From positions 1-10,884 of the forward strand of contig CAMDSU010000046.1 of the NCBI GenBank assembly GCA_945907335.1: a DNA stretch of 10,884 nucleotides. The letters run 5' to 3'. Numbering within the stretch: the stretch's first letter is position 1; the number at the start of each line of letters is the position of its first letter. Positions 1-6,412 of this stretch are shown here, in pieces. The translations under genes and the position numbers were made by a program. The DNA is from Bordetella parapertussis. Its GTDB lineage: Bacteria; Pseudomonadota; Gammaproteobacteria; Burkholderiales; Burkholderiaceae_C. The notes beneath the pieces were generated by a model. The model had not been told where the DNA came from. It searched no databases and saw nothing but the letters and a program-made list of their open reading frames with translations.

Positions 1-795
1 CTGCAGACTCAGCGCCTTGAAAACCCAAGCCGATAACACCAATGCATGCAGGGCCGCAACCGCGGCCGCTTCAGTCGGGGTAAATACGCCCGAATAAATG
101 CCGCCCAACAGCACCACCGGTAACGACAAGGGCGCTGCGCCGCGCCACAAAATGCCCCACCATGCGCTGCGCGGCACAGGTTCGTCCCGCGGCATGCCGC
201 GCCGAGTGGCAATGATGTGAACCGTGAGCATCATCAACAAAGTCATGAATACGCCTGGCAGCACGCCGCCTAAAAACAGCGCGCCCACAGATGCGCCCGA
301 GACCAAGCCATAAATCACCATGGGAATGGACGGCGGAATCATGGGCCCCAACGTGGCACTGGCCACTACCACCGCACCTGCAAAGCCTGGGGAATATTCG
401 GGCTTTTTCAGCATTTGACGGATGGTCACCAAGCCCGGTCCTGCCGCGTCAGCCAAGGCGCTGCCACTCATGCCAGAAAACACCACACTCACCAAAATGT
501 CCACCTGTGCCAAGCCGCCGCGCAAGCGCCCCACCAGCAGTCGGCAAAAATCAAAAATGCGCTCGCTCACTGTGCCGGCGTTCATCAAGTTGGCAGCAAA
601 CACAAACAACGGCACAGCCAGCAACACATAGCTGTTGAACAGACCTTGTCCGACCTGTTCAACCACCAATGCCATGTCCTGTCCTTTGACGGCCAAGTAA
701 GCCGCGCCCGACATCCACATGGCCAAACCCACTGGCATGCCCAGCAGCATGCCAATGACAATGACTGCCACCATGGTCAACAATGCCAAGCTCAT
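1..795 (-). CDS. dctM: TRAP transporter large permease (DctM family), 3' end cut by the window edge
   Basis: This is the large inner-membrane subunit of a tripartite ATP-independent periplasmic (TRAP) transporter, the part that couples Na+ or H+ flow to import of the solute delivered by DctP. Translation from the ATG at 795 stays open for 265 codons to base 1, and full-length family members are about 425-430 residues. It is almost entirely hydrophobic helices. Family landmarks are an N-terminal stretch with GMLLGMPVGLAM (about residues 15-26), the re-entrant-loop motif SGMSGSALADAAGPG (107-121), and ATLGPMIPPSIPMVIYG (147-163), which matches the strongly conserved IPPS segment, followed by GVFTPTEAAAVAALHA (236-251). 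Its ATG shares four bases with the dctQ stop (ATGA), so the two are translationally coupled. The family is certain. The substrate cannot be read from this subunit. Confidence 0.95.
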   Translation of the reverse strand, partial: MSLALLTMVAVIVIGMLLGMPVGLAMWMSGAAYLAVKGQDMALVVEQVGQGLFNSYVLLAVPLFVFAANLMNAGTVSERIFDFCRLLVGRLRGGLAQVDILVSVVFSGMSGSALADAAGPGLVTIRQMLKKPEYSPGFAGAVVVASATLGPMIPPSIPMVIYGLVSGASVGALFLGGVLPGVFMTLLMMLTVHIIATRRGMPRDEPVPRSAWWGILWRGAAPLSLPVVLLGGIYSGVFTPTEAAAVAALHALVLSAWVFKALSLQ

Positions 796-1256
796 GTGGG
801 TCTCTTCCAAGTTTGAATCAGTTGCCAAACGCTGTGCAATGCGTTCACCACCATCATCGACAAAGCCACCAGCAAAGGTAAGAACACCCAGAACAAGGGC
901 AGACCCATGACTGCAGTGGCTTCACGCCGCATGAACCACAGATAGTCCCAACTGGCTGGCAACGCCAACAGTGCCAGTCCACCCAGCATGAGATGGCCTG
1001 CAGTGTGAAACCAGACCCGCAGTGACGGCGGTAATTGCATGATCAAGATGTCAATCGACACGTGGCTTGACGCAGGCACCATGAATGCGCACGCCCAAAA
1101 AATCACCCACAGGTAAAGCACAACCGCCAGTTCATCGGTCCAAGGCAAGGGTTGGTTGAATAAAAACCGGGCCCCGATTTGCAAAATAAACACCACAAAC
1201 AATGCCAAAAAAAGCAAGCCGCCTAGGTGCTCGAGCCAACGCTTTAAATGTGTCAT
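792..1256 (-). CDS. dctQ: TRAP transporter small permease (DctQ family)
   Basis: This is the small membrane subunit that partners DctM in TRAP transporters. It is 154 residues long, a normal size, with four predicted membrane helices (about 13-32, 45-65, 87-106 and 120-142). The motif WTDELAVVLYLWVIFWACAF (39-58) and the following SSHVSIDIL (63-71) are typical of the family, where a Trp-x-Asp-Glu near the second helix and a His-Val-x-Ile-Asp loop recur. It starts three bases after the dctP stop and overlaps dctM by four bases (ATGA). The three genes therefore form one tight dctPQM operon read leftwards. The sequence is divergent enough that only the family, not the substrate, can be stated. 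Confidence 0.93.
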   Translation of the reverse strand: MTHLKRWLEHLGGLLFLALFVVFILQIGARFLFNQPLPWTDELAVVLYLWVIFWACAFMVPASSHVSIDILIMQLPPSLRVWFHTAGHLMLGGLALLALPASWDYLWFMRREATAVMGLPLFWVFLPLLVALSMMVVNALHSVWQLIQTWKRPT

Positions 1257-1259
1257 GTC

Positions 1260-2264
1260 TCAGCGGACCGCTCCAATCCGAGCCAACAAACCCGGCGGCC
1301 ATGTGGCTGCTAGTTCAGAGGTTTTGTAACGCTGCGCGACTTGCTGTTTGAACGCCGCGACATCCGGAGTGGTGATGCGCAGGCCTTGCTGCTTCATGTA
1401 TGCCAAGATATTTTTTTCTTCCGCCAAGCGTTGTTCGTTGTTGTAAAGGGCAGCAGCTTGCGCAGCCTGTTGTACTTTTTCCCGCTGTGTAGGGGTCAAT
1501 GAATCCCAAGTCTTTTGGCTGATGGCGATGAACAAAGCATCAACCAAATGGCCGGTTAACACCACTTGCTGACTGACCTCGTGAAAGCGTGCCGCACGCA
1601 CGGTTGGCAATGGGTTGTCTTGTGCATCAATGGTGCCAGTTTTGAGGGCCATGTAGACCTCTGCAAATGACAGCGGGGTGGCTGTGGCGCCCAGTGCTTC
1701 ACCCAAGAACAACCATTCTTTGGAAGCTGGCATGCGCAGCTTCAGACCCTTGAGATCGGCAGGGGTTTTGACGTCTCGGGCCTGTCTCAATACCAATTGC
1801 CGCGTACCCAAGTAAGCCGTGGCCAAAATTTTGATGCCCATGCGTTCGGAGACTTGCTGAAAACCTTCTGCACCAATGGGGCCGTTGAAAACTTTTTGTT
1901 GGTGGGACAAATCGCGCAACACGTAGCCGGCGGTGAACACCGAAAAATAGGGTACCTGACGTGACAAATCGGCAGGTGATAAGGCGCTGACTTCCAAGTT
2001 GCCACGTGTCATGGCGGCGGCCTCTGCGGCTTGCTTGAACAAACTGCTGTTGAGGTAAATCTGCACATCGAACTCACCGGGCGCAGTGGCTTGCAGTTTG
2101 TCTTTGAACACCGTCCACATTTTGGCGTGCCAGTCTTGGGACACCGCCGCTGTGGAAATACGTAAAGTGGTTTTGCTTTGGGCGCCGCCAGGCAAAGGCA
2201 TCAGGGCCAGCATCAGCAAGCTGAATGCTGCGGCATGAACGTGTCTGGAAAAATATAGGGGCAT
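1260..2264 (-). CDS. dctP: TRAP transporter substrate-binding protein (DctP family)
   Basis: This is the periplasmic solute receptor that gives a TRAP transporter its specificity. It is 334 residues long, which is usual. Residues 1-28 form a signal peptide with a basic/His n-region, a Leu/Ala-rich core and an Ala-rich cleavage region ending GGAQ. The mature part carries the DctP signatures: LKGLKLRMPASKEW (171-184) with Arg177, the likely carboxylate-binding arginine; GEALGATATPLSFAEVYMAL (188-207); and KTGTIDAQDNPL (208-219), which matches the usual G-T-x-D-x-x-(E/D)-N-P. A carboxylate ligand is expected from the family, but the exact compound is unknown. The ATG at 2264 has no Shine-Dalgarno sequence at normal distance. 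A GGAGGG lies about 23 bases upstream and instead faces an out-of-frame ATG. In-frame codons farther upstream offer no ATG, GTG or TTG nearby. Confidence 0.93.
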   Translation of the reverse strand: MPLYFSRHVHAAAFSLLMLALMPLPGGAQSKTTLRISTAAVSQDWHAKMWTVFKDKLQATAPGEFDVQIYLNSSLFKQAAEAAAMTRGNLEVSALSPADLSRQVPYFSVFTAGYVLRDLSHQQKVFNGPIGAEGFQQVSERMGIKILATAYLGTRQLVLRQARDVKTPADLKGLKLRMPASKEWLFLGEALGATATPLSFAEVYMALKTGTIDAQDNPLPTVRAARFHEVSQQVVLTGHLVDALFIAISQKTWDSLTPTQREKVQQAAQAAALYNNEQRLAEEKNILAYMKQQGLRITTPDVAAFKQQVAQRYKTSELAATWPPGLLARIGAVR

Positions 2265-2499
2265 AGTAAAGATTTTGACACCATAACCCTCCGGATATTC
2301 TGGTTAGCACCCGCACATTCGGCTGATAGCCATACACTTGTCACATATGTATGTAAAGCCTTTGGGGAAAATTTATGTGGAGTTGGGGCGTCGCACGTCA
2401 TTCAGCCGTCACAGCTTGGCCGCACTTAAAGGTTTGGCCTTGGATTCGTTTCTTGGCAACTGACCAGCTCACCACCAACACCGCTTCGCAATTCACGCC
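2265..2499. promoter_or_regulatory. Divergent intergenic region between dctP and the LON-domain gene
   Basis: These 235 bases must hold the promoters of both flanking genes. Reading towards dctP, TTTACA (2352-2357) and TATGGC (2329-2334) are 17 bases apart. The first box is good and the second weak. The same stretch holds a self-complementary ACATATGT (2343-2350) and the inverted repeat CATACA (2331-2336) / TGTATG (2348-2353), which overlaps the candidate promoter like a repressor or activator site would. No regulator gene lies in the window, so the cognate protein is unknown. GGAGGG at 2289-2294 (minus strand) is a perfect ribosome-binding sequence but is out of register with dctP. I see no convincing promoter on the plus side for the LON-domain gene. 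The promoter boxes are low confidence; the repeat itself is seen directly. Confidence 0.3.
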
Positions 2500-3105
2500 A
2501 TGAACCTTGACACGATTCCTTTGTTTCCGCTGTCGCACGGCGTATTTCCCGACGGCATGTTGCAGCTGCAAATATTTGAAGTCCGCTATTTGGATTTGAT
2601 CAAACGTTGCCACCGCGAGCACACACCTTTTGGCGTGACTTGGATCAAAACAGGCCGCGAGGTGCTGGTGCCTGGAGAACAACCTTTGATGCATGCGCAT
2701 GGCTGCATGGCGCATATCCGTGAATTTGAACAAATCCAGCCCGCATTACTGCGTGTGGTGTGTCAGGGTGGTCTGAGGTTTGAACTGCATGATGTGACAC
2801 CGGGCCCCTATGGTGTGTGGCAAGGCCATGTCACATATATGCCGCAAGACCCGATATCGCCACTGCCTGCCGAGTGGCAAATGCACGCAGACCATTTGGG
2901 GCAATGGATTGCGAATGCTCAGCAACAAGGGGTAGAAAACAAGCTGCCATTGTTTGCACCTTACCAGTTGGACGATTGTGGTTGGTTAGCCAACCGTTTG
3001 GCAGAAGTTTTGCCGATGGAGCCTGAGCATAAACAACTGCTACTGGCACAAACTGACCCGCGTCAACGCATGGCCAGCGTGGTTGAGTTCTTAACGCAAG
3101 CTTGA
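2500..3105 (+). CDS. Stand-alone LON substrate-binding (N-terminal) domain protein
   Basis: This 201-residue cytoplasmic protein consists of only the N-terminal substrate-binding domain of Lon protease. It has no AAA+ ATPase and no Ser-Lys protease part. The start, MNLDTIPLFPLSHGVFPDGM, followed by LQLQIFEVRYLDLIKRC (21-37), matches the conserved opening of the domain (I-P-L-F-P-L … V-(F/L)-P … L-x-I-F-E-x-R-Y). Later segments (GCMAHIREFEQ, about residues 68-78, and LLRVVCQGGLRFEL, about 83-96) correspond to the beta-barrel half, and the rest is helical. Such proteins are widespread in proteobacteria and are usually annotated as peptidase S16 or LON-domain proteins. A role in binding unfolded proteins is assumed by homology, not shown. 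The start is forced by an in-frame stop at 2461, yet no clear Shine-Dalgarno sequence precedes it. It converges with the M20 gene, with 105 bases between their stops. Confidence 0.9.
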   Translation: MNLDTIPLFPLSHGVFPDGMLQLQIFEVRYLDLIKRCHREHTPFGVTWIKTGREVLVPGEQPLMHAHGCMAHIREFEQIQPALLRVVCQGGLRFELHDVTPGPYGVWQGHVTYMPQDPISPLPAEWQMHADHLGQWIANAQQQGVENKLPLFAPYQLDDCGWLANRLAEVLPMEPEHKQLLLAQTDPRQRMASVVEFLTQA

Positions 3106-3210
3106 CCCTGAAGAGGCAGTTGACAAGCAAGAGAAACCGAGACTCTCTCACTCGTAGTAGGGATGATGATTCCACTATGGCATGAAGGCACACAGCAAGA
3201 GCGCTTCTCG

Positions 3211-4458
3211 TCAAGCTAATAACAAATCGCTCAGGCTGCGCGCGACCACTTTGGTGGCGCGACGCAAATCTTCTAAGTCAATCCGTTCATCAGCGCGTTT
3301 TGCGTGCGACTCCAGCACGGTACGCGGGCCTGCACCGTAAATCACGCCGGGAATACCGCGTTCCACATACAAACGCACATCTGTATACAGCGGCGTTCCC
3401 AGGGCAGGTATGGGTTCTCCAAAGACTTCGCCGCCGTGCTTTTGCAACGCATCTACCAGCGGTTTATTACCGGCCAATGGCTTCATGGCATTGGCCATCA
3501 ACATGCGTTTGATATCTATGCGCACCGCATCTTGCGGGTCGCGTTTGGCATTGTGTTCGCGCACGGCATTGCCCAGCAGTTCCCGAATTTGCGCTTCCAC
3601 CTCTGCAGGGTTTTCCTCGGGGATCATGCGTCTGTCAAGTTTGAACATGACCTTGCCCGGGATCACATTGGTGTTGGTGCCGCCTTCGATCAGCCCGATA
3701 TTGAGGTAGGGGTGGCTGATGCCTTCTACTTGTGAGCGAATAGATTTGTACAAAATGTTTTGAGCATACAAAGCGTTGAGCAAAACCACGGCCGCTTGCA
3801 AAGCGTCAACGCCGCTATCGGGTATGGCGGCATGTGCCATGCGACCGTGGACGGTGACTTCCATTTGCAAACAACCGTTATGGGCAGTGACCACTTGGTA
3901 GCTGAAGCCTGCTGCAATCATCAAATCCGGACGGGTGTGACCGTTGGCCAGCAACCAACCGGGGCCCAACTCACCGCCAAATTCTTCGTCGTAGGTGAAA
4001 TGCAGTTCGATCGAGCCTTTGCTGGGTTTTGCCACTGCTTCTAGAGCGCGAACTGCAAATGTAAAGGTGGAAAAATCACACTTGCTGACAGCAGAAGCGC
4101 GGCCAAATAATTTGCCGTCAACAATCTCTGCACCATAGGGATCGTGCGTCCAGCCTTCACCTGGGGGCACGACATCACCGTGCGCATTCAAAGCCACCAC
4201 GCGACCTTCGCCGTAACGCCTGCGAACGATCAGGTTGGTGACAGAGGTCAAACCATGGGCTTTTACCAGCGCTTGCGGAATTTCAAATTGTTCGGCCTGC
4301 ATGCCCATGTGTTGCAGCAATTCTGCGGTCCGAATCGCATGGGGTGTGTTGTTGCCGGGTGGTGTGTCTGTCGGCACGCGCACCAGCTCTTGTAAAAACT
4401 TCACTTGCTCGTCAAAGTGCTGGTCAATCCATTGGTCAATGCGCTCGTAAGTGTTCAT
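3211..4458 (-). CDS. M20-family metallohydrolase (ArgE/DapE/carboxypeptidase G2-like) with an altered metal site
   Basis: This 415-residue cytoplasmic hydrolase has the M20 two-domain plan: catalytic (1-190), lid/dimerisation (about 195-305) and catalytic again. M20 members split amide bonds in peptides, N-acyl amino acids or carbamoyl compounds. Visible motifs are ALNAHGDVVPPGEGW (89-103) with His93 and Asp95; TYDEEFGGELGPG (155-167) with Glu158 (general base) and Glu159 (ligand); HGRMAHAAIPDSGVDA (204-219), the lid-domain motif; and ESHAKRADE (383-391) with His385 as the last ligand. The segment GRASAVSKCDFST (119-131) normally reads G-R-G-x-x-D-x-K-G-G. Here the bridging Asp is Val124, and Asp128 follows the conserved Lys126. 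The position of the usual S-x-E-P glutamate also looks non-acidic (AAGFS, 182-186). The gene starts seven bases after the puuE-like stop with no visible ribosome-binding site, so coupled translation is likely. The substrate is unknown; the context suggests an amide or ureide. Confidence 0.88.
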   Translation of the reverse strand: MNTYERIDQWIDQHFDEQVKFLQELVRVPTDTPPGNNTPHAIRTAELLQHMGMQAEQFEIPQALVKAHGLTSVTNLIVRRRYGEGRVVALNAHGDVVPPGEGWTHDPYGAEIVDGKLFGRASAVSKCDFSTFTFAVRALEAVAKPSKGSIELHFTYDEEFGGELGPGWLLANGHTRPDLMIAAGFSYQVVTAHNGCLQMEVTVHGRMAHAAIPDSGVDALQAAVVLLNALYAQNILYKSIRSQVEGISHPYLNIGLIEGGTNTNVIPGKVMFKLDRRMIPEENPAEVEAQIRELLGNAVREHNAKRDPQDAVRIDIKRMLMANAMKPLAGNKPLVDALQKHGGEVFGEPIPALGTPLYTDVRLYVERGIPGVIYGAGPRTVLESHAKRADERIDLEDLRRATKVVARSLSDLLLA

Positions 4459-4465
4459 GGAATAT

Positions 4466-5413
4466 TCAGGGTTGACTGGTCGGAATGAAGGGGTGCTGGA
4501 CTTTCCAATGGCGCGCGATGTCTATGCGTTTGCAGATCCACACTTTGTCGCGCTTTTGTACATGGTCCAAAAATTTTTGCAGCGCCAGCATACGACCAGG
4601 TCTGCCCAGCAGTCGGCAATGCATGCCCACGCTCATCATTTTGGGAGTCGTCTCACCTTCAGCGTACAGCACATCAAAGCTGTCACGCAGATAGACAAAA
4701 AAATCTTCCGCTTGCGAGAACCCCTGCGGCAGCGCGAAGCGCATATCGTTGACATCAAGCGTATAGGGCACCACCAGGTGCGGCAGCACTTGACCATCGG
4801 ACTTGCGCACTTTCATCCAAAAGGGCAAATCGTCGCCGTAGTAATCGCTGTCATATTCAAAACCGCCTTGGTCCAGCAACAAACGGCGTGTGTTGGGGCT
4901 GTCACGGCCGGTGTACCAACCTGTCGGTGCGTGCCCCGTCATCTGCCGAATAATCTCAATACCGGTTTGCATGTGTTGCCGCTCGGTGGCTTCATCCAGT
5001 TGCTGGTAGTTAATCCAGCGCCATCCATGGCACGCAATTTCATGCCCAAGCTCAACAAATGCGGCGGTCAATTCAGGGTGCCGCTGCAAAGCCATGCTCA
5101 CACCAAACACAGTCAACGGCAAATGCCTTTTTTCAAATTCTTTCAACAGACGCCAGACCCCGACACGCGAGCCGTATTCGTAAATGCTTTCCATGGTCAG
5201 ATGTCGATCGGCAAAGCTGGGTGGATTGAACATTTCTGACAGAAATTGTTCGGAGCCAGGGTCGCCATGTAGGTTGGCGTTTTCTGCGCCTTCCTCGTAA
5301 TTCAGAACAAATTGGAGAGCGATTCTGGCACCACCGGGCCAATTGGCATGAGGCGGGTTGCGACCATAGCCAATCAGGTCTCTGGGGTAGGGTTGCGTGG
5401 CATCGTAAGTCAT
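4466..5413 (-). CDS. puuE: PuuE-type allantoinase / polysaccharide-deacetylase-like amidohydrolase
   Basis: This cytoplasmic protein of 315 residues matches the metal-independent PuuE allantoinase type (about 300-310 residues). PuuE opens the hydantoin ring of allantoin to allantoate and is built on a polysaccharide-deacetylase (NodB) fold. Supporting segments are YPRDLIGYGRNPPHANWPGG (9-28), the usual PuuE opening; LNYEEGAENANLHGD (37-51); EIACHGWRWINYQ (125-137); GWYTGRDSPNTRRLL (165-179); YYGDDLPFWM (191-200); and SVGMHCRLLGRPGR (261-274). It sits in a tight minus-strand group, eight bases after the small membrane-protein gene and seven before the M20 gene. No other purine-degradation gene (uricase, ureidoglycolate lyase, allantoate amidohydrolase) is present, so the true substrate could be a related cyclic amide. 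The family is certain, the exact reaction moderately likely. Confidence 0.85.
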   Translation of the reverse strand: MTYDATQPYPRDLIGYGRNPPHANWPGGARIALQFVLNYEEGAENANLHGDPGSEQFLSEMFNPPSFADRHLTMESIYEYGSRVGVWRLLKEFEKRHLPLTVFGVSMALQRHPELTAAFVELGHEIACHGWRWINYQQLDEATERQHMQTGIEIIRQMTGHAPTGWYTGRDSPNTRRLLLDQGGFEYDSDYYGDDLPFWMKVRKSDGQVLPHLVVPYTLDVNDMRFALPQGFSQAEDFFVYLRDSFDVLYAEGETTPKMMSVGMHCRLLGRPGRMLALQKFLDHVQKRDKVWICKRIDIARHWKVQHPFIPTSQP

Positions 5414-5421
5414 GCCAAATA

Positions 5422-5646
5422 CTACCCGATGCCCGAGTCCTTTTCCTGTTCAGCGGCTTCCTTCGCCTTGTTGTGCCGCATCCGCAAAGGGGTACCCAAC
5501 AAGTACAGCACCAGACCCAGCGGCAATATGCCGTAGAACACAAATGTCATGATGGCGCCGAGCAAACTGCCATTGCTGGCCACGGCTTCCACCACGGCCA
5601 TCAATGTGACCACGAACATCCAGGCAATCGCAACGATATACATCAT
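5422..5646 (-). CDS. Small two-helix membrane protein, function unknown
   Basis: This 74-residue protein has two hydrophobic segments, about 4-23 and 29-50. They are followed by a positively charged turn (PLRMRHNKAKEAA, 53-65) and an acidic/Lys-rich tail ending EQEKDSGIG. By the positive-inside rule the C-terminal tail is probably cytoplasmic. I recognise the general type, a conserved small membrane protein common in Burkholderiales, but know no function. Two ATG codons stand in tandem at its start; the first is used here. The preceding AAGG/GGGG stretches are only weak ribosome-binding candidates. It begins 24 bases after the Rap1a-like gene and ends eight bases before the puuE-like gene, so it is part of the same transcription unit. 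Whether it is functionally tied to either neighbour is unknown. Confidence 0.75.
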   Translation of the reverse strand: MMYIVAIAWMFVVTLMAVVEAVASNGSLLGAIMTFVFYGILPLGLVLYLLGTPLRMRHNKAKEAAEQEKDSGIG

Positions 5647-5670
5647 GGGTGAATAGCCCCAATTACCTTA

Positions 5671-6024
5671 TCAGACACAAGGAAAATTAGCTGCCATCAC
5701 CTCGCGCACTACGCTTGCCGCGTTATAGCGAAGCAGGTCAGGGCGTTGTTGCATTTGCAAGCGCACCAAGTCAGTGATGGTATTTATCTCGGTTTTTTCA
5801 TCCATACAAACTGGCGAGGACTTCGTCAACATCAAGCTATCCACCACGCCCATGATGTAGTTGCGTCCATTGAAACGGATGGTTTCTGATTCAGACAATA
5901 GACTGGCCTGCAATTCTGAGGCAGTTAAGAAGCGAGTGCTTTTGGCAGCAAACGCTTGAGCAGGCAGAACGCTGATCAGCAGGCCTGCCAAGCATGCAAG
6001 GCCCTGAAATTTAAGGCGCTTCAA
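5671..6024 (-). CDS. Secreted Rap1a/Tai-like domain protein, TTG start
   Basis: This exported protein has 117 residues. The TTG at 6024 gives MKRLKFQ, a proper basic n-region, then a hydrophobic core (8-22) and an AQAFA cleavage site near residue 26. An in-frame stop 12 bases upstream leaves no ATG alternative, so TTG is favoured. The mature part fits the Rap1a/Tai immunity-protein domain: a helix with NGRNYIMGVVDSL (52-64), a cysteine in SPVCMDE (70-76), a QRPDLLRYNAASVV helix (93-106) and the terminal NFPCV. The two cysteines probably form a disulfide. In Serratia, Rap1a proteins protect against type VI secretion effectors, but many proteobacteria carry this domain with no effector nearby, as here. 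Its start overlaps the end of the cytochrome c gene by 14 bases in another frame, which implies co-translation. The fold is moderately sure; an immunity role is unproven. Confidence 0.78.
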   Translation of the reverse strand: MKRLKFQGLACLAGLLISVLPAQAFAAKSTRFLTASELQASLLSESETIRFNGRNYIMGVVDSLMLTKSSPVCMDEKTEINTITDLVRLQMQQRPDLLRYNAASVVREVMAANFPCV

Positions 6025-6322
6025 CCGTGACTTTCATGCTGCTGTACCAAGCTGACAATTGCGCAATTTCTGCGTCAGTGAGCGGCTTGGCAATCACACC
6101 CATGACTTCATGATGGCGTTTACCGCTTCGGTAGTTCTTCAACTGCTCACTTAAATAAATAGCTTGTTGACCCGCGAGATTGGGGGCGCTGGGCATGCTG
6201 GCAATACCGTTGACGCCATGGCATAGCGCACAACCAGTATCGGCTTTAGCCCGTCCGGCAGCAATATCGTCTGCAAAGCACACGCTGGCAGATAAAAAAA
6301 GCAAAGCAATGGTTTTTTTCAT
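6011..6322 (-). CDS. Monohaem class I cytochrome c (c553/c4-like)
   Basis: This small periplasmic electron carrier has 103 residues, and the signal peptide (1-17) is cleaved after CFA. The haem-attachment motif is CALCH (Cys31, Cys34, His35), and Met74 in HHEVMGVIAKPLTD is the likely sixth iron ligand. NLAGQQAIYLSEQLKNYRSG (48-67) and LTDAEIAQLSAWYSSM (81-96) are the usual helices of cytochromes c553/c4. It lies 90 bases after the quinoprotein dehydrogenase gene on the same strand, and such dehydrogenases hand electrons to c-type cytochromes, so it is a candidate partner. The ATG has a modest GAGAA ribosome-binding sequence. A terminator-like hairpin ends only about 18 bases upstream of the ATG, so its expression depends on read-through or on processing of that structure. 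Cys15 is not in a valid lipobox (Val at -1), so it is probably not a lipoprotein. Confidence 0.9.
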   Translation of the reverse strand: MKKTIALLFLSASVCFADDIAAGRAKADTGCALCHGVNGIASMPSAPNLAGQQAIYLSEQLKNYRSGKRHHEVMGVIAKPLTDAEIAQLSAWYSSMKVTVEAP

Positions 6323-6333
6323 AATGTTCTCGT

Positions 6334-6361
6334 AAAAAATGGGGCCTCCGAAGAGGCCCCA
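6334..6361 (-). terminator. Strong intrinsic terminator or attenuator between the quinoprotein and cytochrome c genes
   Basis: GGGGCCTC (6341-6348) and GAGGCCCC (6353-6360) are perfectly complementary around a four-base CGAA loop, with one more T-A pair outside (6340/6361). On the minus strand the hairpin is followed directly by six U residues (6334-6339 read in reverse). This is the classic form of a Rho-independent terminator for the dehydrogenase transcript. Because the cytochrome ATG is only about 12 bases past the U-tract, partial read-through would give less cytochrome than dehydrogenase mRNA. Confidence 0.85.
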
Positions 6362-6373
6362 CTGTGCTTTCTT

Positions 6374-6410
6374 CAGTTGAACACGGGTTGTTCACCCGTG
6401 CTACAAACTG
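6374..6410 (-). repeat. Second hairpin directly after the quinoprotein stop codon
   Basis: CACGGGT (6382-6388) and ACCCGTG (6394-6400) form a perfect seven-base stem around a five-base loop. Outer arms CAGTT (6374-6378) and AACTG (6406-6410) can also pair. It lies just two bases past the stop codon and has no U-tract of its own. It could stabilise the 3' end of the dehydrogenase mRNA in tandem with the terminator hairpin beyond it. Confidence 0.5.
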
Positions 6411-6412
6411 AA

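Noticed and set aside
3099..3217. Inverted repeat AGCTTGAC / GTCAAGCT flanking the convergent gap
   Set aside because: The arms are simply the Ala-stop ends of both genes (GCT TGA C) and are 103 bases apart. Chance is the simplest explanation, and no terminator stem is formed close together.
4451..5239. Open frame on the plus strand (262 codons) antisense to the puuE-like gene
   Set aside because: The minus frame contains the full set of PuuE motifs; the antisense protein has no recognisable features and no ribosome-binding site.
5671..6024. Type VI secretion immunity locus
   Set aside because: No effector, Hcp, VgrG or PAAR gene is present; the domain match alone does not support such a system.
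6260..6322. Lipoprotein signal (Cys15) in the small cytochrome c
   Set aside because: Val precedes the Cys where Gly, Ala or Ser is required, and a standard cleavage site follows at CFA.
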